Below, piece by piece: positions 17,917 through 25,054 of a stretch of 64,000 bases of DNA (positions are counted from its first letter, which is position 1; each line of letters begins with the position of its first letter). The notes under the pieces are model-generated. The model saw only the letters and a program-made list of their open reading frames with translations, searched no databases and was not told the origin of the DNA. Origin of the DNA: CAZOOK01 sp964581385 (GTDB lineage Bacteria > Pseudomonadota > Gammaproteobacteria > Nevskiales > Nevskiaceae); assembly GCA_964581385.1 (NCBI GenBank), contig CAZOOK010000013.1, positions 71,539 to 135,538 on the forward strand, in the 5' to 3' direction. The translations under genes and the position numbers were made by a program.

Positions 17917-18621
17917 ATGACTCGTTCAGGTACTCGATATTCAATCATGCTTTTTTTCGTTGCGCTGGCAACGAATGGTTGGGCTGACGAAACGAACAGC
18001 CATCGATCGACCGCCACGGTTTATGACATGGTTACCCCCTTTTTACAGGGCACTACTTACGTCGCGGCTCTCGACTTCGAACAGGGATGGACCACTCAAA
18101 GTAACCCCAATGGCGTATGGTCTTATGGTTATTCATCGGGCTTTTCGAAGCGTATTACGCTTTACGATCAAACCGCGCAGCCGGGCATTGATGAACCAAA
18201 CGCTCAATTCTGGGTGTCATCGTCGGTTAACATTGGTGAATCGCCCTCGGTGGAGTTCAATAACGGCCCATTCTACGATGATGGCATTGTTGATTTTGGA
18301 CAAGACGAATTCATGCTCGTGGCGGGGAGTGGCGGGCAATATTCGGATCTCGTTTTTACCGCCCCTACCGATGGCGCGTATCAAGTGTGGGCGGGTTTTC
18401 GGGGTGACCAATATAAGATTGGTGCGGTCGTTGGCGTCGTGGTGCGTGGAAAACTTCTTTTCAACTCCACCGTAACTGCTGTCGGGCAAGGTCCGCAGTT
18501 CAATGCCATCGTTAGACTAAAAGCCGGAAATAAGGTGGTGATTTCTGTTGGTCCCGGCGGCGTGGGTGGGCCTCAACGCGTTGGAGTCGATGCAGGCATA
18601 ATTAACATGATTAAGCAATAA
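17917..18621 (+). CDS. secreted lectin-like / beta-sandwich protein, unknown function
   Basis: 234 residues; GGGAG lies a few bases before the ATG. Signal peptide residues 1-23 (SIMLFFVALATNGWA). The mature part starts with LDFEQGWTTQSNPNGVWSYGY, a pattern I know from carbohydrate-binding-like domains of exported proteins. It continues with a beta-rich domain (DLVFTAPTDGAYQVWAGF; LKAGNKVVISVGPGG). The gene and its 5' flank are clearly more AT-rich than housekeeping genes in this window, suggesting acquisition. Confidence 0.65.
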   Translation: MTRSGTRYSIMLFFVALATNGWADETNSHRSTATVYDMVTPFLQGTTYVAALDFEQGWTTQSNPNGVWSYGYSSGFSKRITLYDQTAQPGIDEPNAQFWVSSSVNIGESPSVEFNNGPFYDDGIVDFGQDEFMLVAGSGGQYSDLVFTAPTDGAYQVWAGFRGDQYKIGAVVGVVVRGKLLFNSTVTAVGQGPQFNAIVRLKAGNKVVISVGPGGVGGPQRVGVDAGIINMIKQ

Positions 18622-18792
18622 TCGTAGGGCACTGGACACGACGGATAGTTTTGTCCAAAACCGAAGAGAACTCTCTATACAAATTGCGACCGCTCGACTT
18701 TGTCGCGGCCCGTCGTGCGAGCGCTTTCAAACCCCATTGCGGACACAGTCCGTTATGGGTCATGCAACGGGAACCGGCGCATGCCTGATCAA

Positions 18793-18819
18793 GTGGCAGG
18801 CCAGTCGTTGGCCTGCCAC
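18793..18819. repeat. 11-bp perfect hairpin
   Basis: GTGGCAGGCCA (18793-18803) pairs exactly with 18809-18819 around a 5-nt loop. TGATCA occurs on both sides (about 18786 and 18824). There is no downstream T-run. Confidence 0.55.
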
Positions 18820-19001
18820 CCCGTGATCAACATGGATGGCCTTCATCACTTTCGCACTGCGCCAACCCAAGGCCAGTTGATGTGCTGTGCCCGCGCTTAT
18901 GCAACCGCACGGGCGCAAAGCGGCGGCACCGGCTGACCGCTACCAAAAAGCTCAATCGATAGCCCTGTCTTGTATTTCAGGATGGGCTCATGTAGAGTCC
19001 G

Positions 19002-19039
19002 CCCGCACATCTGACGACACATGTCATCAGATGTGCGGG
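19002..19039. repeat. 13-bp perfect hairpin upstream of the serine hydrolase gene
   Basis: Positions 19002-19014 (CCCGCACATCTGA) pair exactly with 19027-19039, and the 12-nt centre contains a smaller GACA/TGTC palindrome. It ends about 130 bp before the serine hydrolase start. It could be an operator, an attenuator or a repeat element. Confidence 0.55.
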
Positions 19040-19171
19040 TGCCCCGGCCGCAATGCCCGCGGGCACTGCGCATCGCCGGCACAACCAGCAGGAGACCTCG
19101 AGCCACATCGAATTAGCGATCGAACCGTCGGACCAATTGCGCCAATCGTGTTTCCGGGAGGAACCACAACT

Positions 19172-20251
19172 ATGAACAGCAAATGGGTTTGGGCAGTATC
19201 GACATTGTTGATAAGCACCAGCAGCCACGGACAGATGTCGTTCCCCGGCGTGCAGGCCACTCTTGATTCTTACTTGGGTAGTTCGTCAAGCAGCGTTTGG
19301 GGCTACAGCTTTGCGCTGACTGAAAGCGATCAAAGCACTTTCTGGACGGCAGCCAACGGCAATCTGAATACAAACAGCGTAGTCGCTCTGGCGTCAGTGT
19401 CGAAGGTGGTTTCCGCGATTGCGATACTGACACTGGTCGATGCTCAAAAGCTGGACCTCGACGAACCGGTAGGCACCTATTTCAAACGATACGATCCGCT
19501 CTTCTACTGGCCTGCGGACAAGCAGACGATCACAATGCGGATGCTATTGAGCCATACGGCGGGTATCCCATCACCGCCTGACCCGGAAACCGGCTTCTGC
19601 CTGAATATCAAAGTCAGCACGCTCAGGGCATGCGCTCAGTACATCGCCAATGGGGGCCTCGATTTCACACCAGGAACCACCTTCTCGTACACCGGCGCGG
19701 ATTATCAGATCGCGGGCTATATCGCGACCCTGATATCGAGAAAGTCGTGGCAGAGCTTTTTTGCCCATGCCGTTGCCTCGCCCATGAAGCTCACTACATT
19801 TTCCTACGGCAACAGCTCAAATCCGCGAATCGGCGGCGATGGCCAATGCAATACCGCCGATTACGCAAAAATCCTGCGCATGATTCTGCGCAACGGTTTG
19901 GCTGACAACAATCAGAGAATCCTCTCACCCGGACTCATCAGCGTGCTCGAGACCAATCAGACCGCCGGGCTCGTGATTAACCCACTACCATCGTTGTTCT
20001 TCTCCGGCGGCGCCAATCTGCAGAGCGAGTTTTCAGGGTATACGTTCGGCTTCTTCATCATCAACGACTCAGTGACACTGCCGACCGGATCACCAGGCCC
20101 CGTGTTTGCCGATCCCGGCGCCACGGGCGCCGTGTCGTGGATCGATGCCGGACTGCAATATGGCGGGATCCTCCTGATTCAGTCGAACACCACTACAGGG
20201 CTGGACATGACTCAGTCAGTCATGCCCGCGATCGTCACCGATCTGAATTAG
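19172..20251 (+). CDS. secreted beta-lactamase-fold serine hydrolase
   Basis: 359 residues; GGGAGGAA at 19156-19163 fixes the ATG at 19172. Signal peptide residues 1-20 (WVWAVSTLLISTSSHG). The catalytic S-x-x-K is S75-V-S-K78 (ASVSKVVSAIAIL), followed by the family landmark MRMLLSHTAGI (123-132). The YxN motif of class C enzymes is Y173-T-G here, a departure from the norm. The family covers D-aminopeptidases, esterases and penicillin-binding-like proteins; the substrate cannot be told. Periplasmic or secreted. Confidence 0.85.
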   Translation: MNSKWVWAVSTLLISTSSHGQMSFPGVQATLDSYLGSSSSSVWGYSFALTESDQSTFWTAANGNLNTNSVVALASVSKVVSAIAILTLVDAQKLDLDEPVGTYFKRYDPLFYWPADKQTITMRMLLSHTAGIPSPPDPETGFCLNIKVSTLRACAQYIANGGLDFTPGTTFSYTGADYQIAGYIATLISRKSWQSFFAHAVASPMKLTTFSYGNSSNPRIGGDGQCNTADYAKILRMILRNGLADNNQRILSPGLISVLETNQTAGLVINPLPSLFFSGGANLQSEFSGYTFGFFIINDSVTLPTGSPGPVFADPGATGAVSWIDAGLQYGGILLIQSNTTTGLDMTQSVMPAIVTDLN

Positions 20252-20262
20252 ACAGCGCGGCA

Positions 20263-20291
20263 GGGCGGATTAGCCCCAGCGTAATCCGCCG
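20263..20291. repeat. REP-like palindrome between convergent genes
   Basis: GGCGGATTA (20264-20272) pairs exactly with TAATCCGCC (20282-20290) around a 9-nt loop. This core resembles a common proteobacterial REP type. It lies between the serine hydrolase and desaturase ends and may also act as a transcript 3' end. Confidence 0.55.
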
Positions 20292-20386
20292 TCTTGCGAG
20301 TGAGCACAACGATCAGAACAACGGTTCAGCCTGTTCGCGAAAGTCGGAATACGCTTCGCTATTCCGACCTACTCGAGCTGTCACCG

Positions 20387-21394
20387 TCAGGCTCGTGTCG
20401 AGGCTATGCGGAGCACGGCGCCATAGGAAGGCGGGGGCGGCACAGCGTCCTTTTCGCGCATCAGCCGATGCAGGTTCGGTAGTCGGTAATACGGCACCGA
20501 GGCCATCGCATGGTGTTCCAGGTGGTAGTTCACATTGCAGGGCGCGACTGTCATGCGCAGCAATAGACCGGCGCGTGTGCTGCGGGTATTGCGGAACATA
20601 TCCGGCACCCGCTCCAGCACTCCGTGTTCGGCAATCGAGCGTACTCGCACGAATAGCGGGAATGGCGTGATGTAGGCGAGCACCCAGACGCCGTAGAGCC
20701 AAGCGTGACCTATGGCCGCAAGTAGCAAGAAGAGGATGGCATTGGTGGCAAGCATGCCGCCGGCATTGCGCAGGAAGCACACCGGATAGTCGAACCAGCG
20801 ACGACCTTCCTGCGATAGCTTGGTCAGGTGGTTGGCGACTGTCCACTTGAAGATTCCGGCATCCATAAGTACGAGACCCAGTATGACCTTCAGGCCGGTG
20901 ATGCCCGACACATCACGCGCGAATTTCCGCAGCAGTGAGCGGCGGGTGACCGGGTAGCCTGCATGCAGCGAAATATCCGGGTCGCCTTCCGTACCTGTTT
21001 TGGTGTGATGGACGAAATGATGCGAGCGATACTTGCGTAGGTGCTGCCATACGGGACGCGCGCATAGCCAGTCGGCGAGCACATCATTCATCCATCGCGT
21101 CTTGAATAGCGTGCCGTGTGCGCCTTCGTGCTGAAGGATGCCTAGCGCCAGTTGACGTCCTGCGATGACGGTCAGCGCCAGCACAAAGGTCAAGGGATTC
21201 GGCCAGGTCGCCAGGACGGCCATTGCCGTGGCAACAATCCCCCAGGTCGAAACGATTGCCCAGGCGCCGCGCAGATCGGATCGGGAGGTGAGCTGCCCAA
21301 TCTCCTCTCGCGTGAATAACTCGCGAATCTTGCGGCGCGTGTCGGCCGGCAGTTCGGTCGGCGTCGAAGACGGTACAGGAGCAAGGGTATCCAT
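20387..21394 (-). CDS. membrane fatty acid desaturase
   Basis: 335 residues. The three histidine boxes of the membrane di-iron desaturases are present: HEGAH (89-93), HHFVHH (125-130) and HLEHH (291-295). Hydrophobic stretches lie at ~45-85 and two or more after residue 190. It would insert double bonds into (or hydroxylate) acyl chains in the inner membrane, with an electron donor not encoded nearby. It lies 25 bp downstream of the PaaX-type regulator on the same strand, so the two probably form an operon. Confidence 0.9.
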   Translation of the reverse strand: MDTLAPVPSSTPTELPADTRRKIRELFTREEIGQLTSRSDLRGAWAIVSTWGIVATAMAVLATWPNPLTFVLALTVIAGRQLALGILQHEGAHGTLFKTRWMNDVLADWLCARPVWQHLRKYRSHHFVHHTKTGTEGDPDISLHAGYPVTRRSLLRKFARDVSGITGLKVILGLVLMDAGIFKWTVANHLTKLSQEGRRWFDYPVCFLRNAGGMLATNAILFLLLAAIGHAWLYGVWVLAYITPFPLFVRVRSIAEHGVLERVPDMFRNTRSTRAGLLLRMTVAPCNVNYHLEHHAMASVPYYRLPNLHRLMREKDAVPPPPSYGAVLRIASTRA

Positions 21395-21419
21395 CGGGCA
21401 TCTCTATGTTGATAGGAAA

Positions 21420-22259
21420 TCAGTGGGACCGGTTACCGGCCTGCGCGCGACGACCAGTCGTGGGCACTTCCGGCACGTTCTGCAGACCCAGCTCGCGCCA
21501 GATGCGGTGGCCGGCGTCATCGAATCGCAGCACGGTGTCCGTGAAGGCGGCGCGTGCCGCCACATCGACCATTGGCTCGGGCAACAGGGGATCGAAGATC
21601 AGCGTTCTGATCGCTTGATCGCCAGCGCGGTACACCTCGCGGGCCGCGACCTGCAGCTCCAGATCGTCGGCGCGTTTCAGCCAATGCTCCAGCTGTTGGC
21701 GCAGGCGCTCGTATTGGCGCGATAGCGCACGCCCGTTCCAAAGTTTGTGCACACGTTCCAGCTCGGCCGGCTCGAACTCGCGGGCGACGATCACGCTGGC
21801 ATCCGTTTCAAGCCCAAGCTGGCGCAGGCGTGCCCGCACCGCAGCCACACCACCGGCCAGATTGTCCGGTCGCAGGTACAGACCACGCGCGTACTCGCGT
21901 AGCCCTATCAGCTCCAGCACGCGCGCGCGACGACGCAGCGCCGTGCGGTTGGTGCGTGCGAGCGCCCCCGTGTGGACTAAGATCCACTCGCCCGACCACG
22001 ACCGCACACGCTTCTCGCCGGAGCGCCAGTGGCCAGCGTCCTCAGCCAGCGCGGCAGCTTCCGGTCCAAGACCATAGACGCCTCGCGCTAGAGAGGCGAT
22101 CAGGCCGTCGCTGGTCAAGCGAACCAGTGCCACACGCAAGCTGTTAGAAGAAAAGCCGAGAACCTCGCCCCCAGCGAGTATCTCGCGGATGGTAAGCGAC
22201 TGGCCTTCGGAGGCGAACAGCAGCTTGAGTAGAAAGCGACGGGGGTTGGCGGCAGACAT
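21420..22259 (-). CDS. PaaX-family transcriptional regulator
   Basis: 279 residues. The N-terminal winged helix (FLLKLLFASEGQSLTIREILAG and NSLRVALVRLTSDGLI) and the central domain (GEWILVHTGALARTNRTALRRRARVLELIGLREYARGLYLRPDNL) match PaaX, the phenylacetyl-CoA-responsive repressor. The C-terminal PaaX-C part is also present (YRAGDQAIRTLIFDPLLPEPM). PaaX relatives usually sense acyl-CoAs and control degradation genes. The neighbours here are a desaturase downstream and a decayed crotonase gene divergently upstream, which fits acyl-CoA metabolism. Confidence 0.88.
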   Translation of the reverse strand: MSAANPRRFLLKLLFASEGQSLTIREILAGGEVLGFSSNSLRVALVRLTSDGLIASLARGVYGLGPEAAALAEDAGHWRSGEKRVRSWSGEWILVHTGALARTNRTALRRRARVLELIGLREYARGLYLRPDNLAGGVAAVRARLRQLGLETDASVIVAREFEPAELERVHKLWNGRALSRQYERLRQQLEHWLKRADDLELQVAAREVYRAGDQAIRTLIFDPLLPEPMVDVAARAAFTDTVLRFDDAGHRIWRELGLQNVPEVPTTGRRAQAGNRSH

Positions 22260-22353
22260 GCTACGAAATATCGACAGTTATGGCGTTTAATGAAATATTA
22301 CATATTATTTTAGTATAAGACAAATAATGAAATAACATACTCGAGCGAGCCCT
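22260..22353. promoter_or_regulatory. AT-rich divergent promoter region
   Basis: A sharply AT-rich segment (about 22280-22340) lies between the PaaX-type regulator and the crotonase remnant. ATGAAATA occurs twice (near 22290 and 22327), possibly a repeated operator half. Promoter elements are inferred from composition only. Confidence 0.4.
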
Positions 22354-22518
22354 ATGGACTCACCAGCTAAATCCCTAAAAACCATGACCTACGCGGTCAC
22401 CGCCCGCGCGGCACGTATCACGCTGAATGCGCTGCCCGGCAATTGCGTCACAAGCGGCACCGACAGGGTGCTGTGCTCGGATCTGCTGGTGATCTCCGAC
22501 GACGCCAAGATCGGCTAG
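22354..22518 (+). pseudogene. internally deleted crotonase (enoyl-CoA hydratase) remnant
   Basis: A 54-codon frame encodes the beginning of a crotonase (TYAVTARAARITLN) joined directly to a central crotonase piece (GNCVTSGTDRVLCSDLLVISDDAKIG) and then stops. In intact family members these pieces are about 90 residues apart, and the second is followed by a YPP-type segment that is missing here. The gene has therefore lost its middle and its C-terminal half. Its divergent position next to a PaaX-type regulator suggests it was that regulator's former target. Confidence 0.7.
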
Positions 22519-22652
22519 ATTGCTGGGCGATGGTGTGCGATTACGATGGCAGCGATGATCAACAACATTGGCGTCGAGCGATCAACGCGTATGGCATTGA
22601 TGCGCAACTATCTTGGCGATCTGTGTGCAGAAAGCTGCCGGTTCGCATTACG

Positions 22653-22964
22653 CTAACCACCGGCAGCGCGGATCAGGTCGATGTCCCGACGCAGCAGATC
22701 GTTGGCGAGTTTGTCTGGATTTTTCTTGGCGGTCTTGGCTTGCGCAGTCAGAAAAGCCATCACGTCTCGGTCTACGAAGACCGGCTTGAGGACGGTCTGT
22801 CCACCGGTGAAGAAACGCCCACGCGCAGCGCCGGACCAATCACGGATTTCGGGAAGATCGGAAGTGTCGATCTGGCTTTGTGGGCGCTTTGCCGAACCTT
22901 TTGGGATCCGCTTTGCGGCAAGAGCTCGTAGGATGCGATGAGCGCAGCGAATCGCATCATTCAC
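22653..22964 (-). CDS. antitoxin-like protein copy 2 with REP-derived N-terminus
   Basis: 103 residues from a GTG at 22964. From AAKRIPKGS onward it matches copy 1 at 17336-17641 (270 bp, same length, about nine bases in ten). Upstream of that the original start and N-terminal tail are gone. The frame now runs through a REP palindrome (22928-22958) and begins inside the last codons of the transposase gene. Whether it is still translated is unknown; the GTG overlap could allow coupling to the transposase. It could equally be counted as a pseudogene. Confidence 0.5.
   Translation of the reverse strand: MNDAIRCAHRILRALAAKRIPKGSAKRPQSQIDTSDLPEIRDWSGAARGRFFTGGQTVLKPVFVDRDVMAFLTAQAKTAKKNPDKLANDLLRRDIDLIRAAGG
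22928..22958. repeat. REP element, downstream copy
   Basis: GATGCGAT (22932-22939) pairs with ATCGCATC (22951-22958) around a GAGCGCAGCGA loop, led by GTAG. It is in inverted orientation relative to the copy at 23574-23605 and overlaps the transposase stop codon at 22957. Confidence 0.75.
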
Positions 22965-23484
22965 GGTTCATCGCCTGAACAACCGGCTCCGCTGCCCAAT
23001 CCGGGTCGCATCGTCCTTCCCGGAGGTATCGATGCAGGCTTGAATGTGGCCATTCGGTGGCGCGTATCACGTAACCATGCTTGACAGGATTGAAGTGGAT
23101 GTAGTCGACATGATGGCGGAAGTCCCGCTCGTCTCGAACCAGATGTTCCCAAAAACGGCGTTGCCAGATGCCGCGTTCGCCGCGTTTGATCCGGCTTGCG
23201 CGCCGCTGCTCACCGGGATCGATGGCACGGGAGAATCCGGCCTTGATCCGCGACCAGCGGGACGAGAAGTCCGAGTCGCCCTCGGGTAGCGTCCAGATGC
23301 AGTGGAGGTGATCGGGCAGAATCACGATCGCGTCAATGGTGAAGGGATGTCGACTCCGCACAGAGCGAAAGCAATCGCGCAGCAGTGCCACCCGATCCTT
23401 CAGCAGCGTCGAATGTCGATCCGCCAGAGCGACGGTGAAGAAGTAGCTCCCGCCCGGAATGTAAGCGCGTCGATATTCCGTCAT
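22957..23484 (-). CDS. REP-associated tyrosine transposase (RAYT, TnpA_REP family)
   Basis: 175 residues. The family pattern is clear: the opening RRAYIPGGSYFFTVALADR, the HUH-type metal site in VILPDHLHCIWTLP, the WQRRFWEHLVRDERDF block, and the catalytic tyrosine region HVDYIHFNPVKHG. RAYTs are single-copy, REP-processing relatives of IS200/IS605 transposases, thought to mobilise or maintain REP palindromes. Consistent with that, REP copies lie immediately on both sides in opposite orientation. Confidence 0.92.
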   Translation of the reverse strand: MTEYRRAYIPGGSYFFTVALADRHSTLLKDRVALLRDCFRSVRSRHPFTIDAIVILPDHLHCIWTLPEGDSDFSSRWSRIKAGFSRAIDPGEQRRASRIKRGERGIWQRRFWEHLVRDERDFRHHVDYIHFNPVKHGYVIRATEWPHSSLHRYLREGRCDPDWAAEPVVQAMNRE

Positions 23485-23573
23485 CGTGAGAAAGGAATAG
23501 TTGTCCGGTCTTTATATTGTAGCTTTTGACAGGCGAGGTGAATCGTGTTGGTCGGGGGAATGGTTACACGATC

Positions 23574-23636
23574 GATGCGATTCGCTTCGCTCATCAGCAT
23601 CCTACGACGACCGCATCCTACGCTCGCTACGTAGGC
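23574..23636. repeat. REP element, upstream copy plus a partial third copy
   Basis: The segment 23574-23605 is the near-exact inverse of the downstream REP. It is followed by a second GCATCCTACG that forms its own small hairpin (CCTACG 23617-23622 with CGTAGG 23630-23635). That hairpin spans the stop codon (23627-23629) of the neighbouring ATPase gene. Confidence 0.7.
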
Positions 23637-25054
23637 AACAATTGCTTCAAAGCTTGAACAACATCCCGGCACTCACTTTGGCTTTCTGGCAAAGCAACCC
23701 AAACTCGAGCCATGCTCGCAAGTACGTGCGACTCAGAAATTCCCAAAGATTTCGCCACTTCCGCAGGCCAATCATGTTCATCGAGCCCCGCGTGATTCTG
23801 GATAGCGGCATCTAGGGACTGTCTATCCACGCCCAGTGCGGAAGCAAAGCTGTCACGATGTAGTTTTGCCGTCTCAATAGTCATGCCGGCAGGTGATCTG
23901 TCTCCGGGTAAGTATGCGAGTGGCCACGCACTAGCGCGGTGCTGACTCCGCTGATCACCATCCAACATTCCGGAGAATAAGAATGGATGGCCATCCTTCG
24001 GAATTCCATCTAAGGCAGCAATTACGTCGGACCAAGAACCGCGGCGCACAATGCTAAAGAGTTTTAATAGCCGCGGAGAGAAATTGGCCAATATCGCCTC
24101 AAGAAGGTAGCTGGCCGCTCTATCTTCAACAAATACGATCCCCAGAGAATTCGGCAGCATGCCTAGAGATGCAAGCGCAATGTCGGTCCCATCTGGGACA
24201 ACTGCGCGGCAGACGTCTCCATTTGACACAAGAATGCGAATATTGCTAAAAGGCGTGCGCAAAACGATATTTGGAGAATGCGTAGACAGAATTACGGCGA
24301 GAGCCTTCTTATCGGAAAATTTGACAATGAGATCAAATAATGCCGTTTGGGAGCGAGGCGAGATAAACGATTCAGGCTCCTCCAATAGCAGTATAGATTT
24401 TGGCGCAAGCTCAGAGAGCCACCAGTAAATTACGAAAGCGGAGAATTCACCCAACCCCATGCTCTCCGCTGAATACTGATGTCCGGCCGCTCGTACACGG
24501 AAGTATGGAACAGTGCCGTCACCCCATTCTTCGATTTCATAGATCTCCACTTCCGTATATTCTTTCCCGACGACATAAGAAATATCCGCCAGTTCCTCGC
24601 TATTGAATTTCCTCGGTTCAATAGTTTTTAGAATTTCCGAGAGGTCCTCTGTTTCCGAGAGAAAACGTTGAAGCGTTGGCGCCTCACTGCTGGGCTCTCG
24701 GTACGAGACATTCTCTACTTCGCCATTCGCAGGCTGTTCTGCGGAAAAATCGGCCTCACATATCTCTTCAGCTCCATCAGTAACAAGGCAAACGGTACAC
24801 TTACCTTTGGCGATTTTCTTCTGCACAGCAGGCTGATCTTTTAGCCAGACGGGATTTAGGCTTGCATACATGGCCCTGAGCAAGGTGGTCTTGCCTGCGC
24901 CGTTGGGGCCACAAATTACGCAAAGACCCGGGGAAATGTCTATCTCCTCTGGAGATAGGCCGGCAATATTTTCCAGTATTAGGCTTTTGATAAATCGCGG
25001 TGATTTTCGGTTGACAACACGCCGCAAGTGATCATCGGCTGTGGCCCGTTTCAT
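23627..25054 (-). CDS. AAA ATPase with TOPRIM-like C-terminal domain (OLD-type), candidate defence effector
   Basis: 475 residues. The ABC-like ATPase core has Walker A GPNGAGKTT (49-57), a signature-like MGLGEFSA (199-206), Walker B ILLLEEPES (221-229) and an H-loop LSTHSP (256-261). Past residue 300 it reads IVFVEDRAASYLLEAIL (306-322) and GMLDGDQR (362-369), the Glu and D-x-D spacing of TOPRIM nucleases in OLD/Gabija/PARIS-type proteins. Its start overlaps the end of the DUF262 gene by ATGA, so the two are translationally coupled. Base composition is lower in GC than flanking housekeeping genes. The final codons lie inside a REP hairpin, so the C-terminus may have been trimmed. Confidence 0.82.
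   Translation of the reverse strand: MKRATADDHLRRVVNRKSPRFIKSLILENIAGLSPEEIDISPGLCVICGPNGAGKTTLLRAMYASLNPVWLKDQPAVQKKIAKGKCTVCLVTDGAEEICEADFSAEQPANGEVENVSYREPSSEAPTLQRFLSETEDLSEILKTIEPRKFNSEELADISYVVGKEYTEVEIYEIEEWGDGTVPYFRVRAAGHQYSAESMGLGEFSAFVIYWWLSELAPKSILLLEEPESFISPRSQTALFDLIVKFSDKKALAVILSTHSPNIVLRTPFSNIRILVSNGDVCRAVVPDGTDIALASLGMLPNSLGIVFVEDRAASYLLEAILANFSPRLLKLFSIVRRGSWSDVIAALDGIPKDGHPFLFSGMLDGDQRSQHRASAWPLAYLPGDRSPAGMTIETAKLHRDSFASALGVDRQSLDAAIQNHAGLDEHDWPAEVAKSLGISESHVLASMARVWVALPESQSECRDVVQALKQLLPT

Larger units (their letters stand above)
18622..19171. other. 550-bp gap with two strong hairpins
   Basis: No gene with a ribosome site and family resemblance. Two perfect palindromes are present (18793-18819 and 19002-19039, listed separately). 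Short frames on both strands are rich in Arg, Ala and Cys, as expected of non-coding GC-rich DNA. Confidence 0.4.

Noticed and set aside
18700..18936. 78-codon frame in the gap before the serine hydrolase
   Set aside because: It crosses a perfect hairpin, has no ribosome site, and no family resemblance could be recognised.
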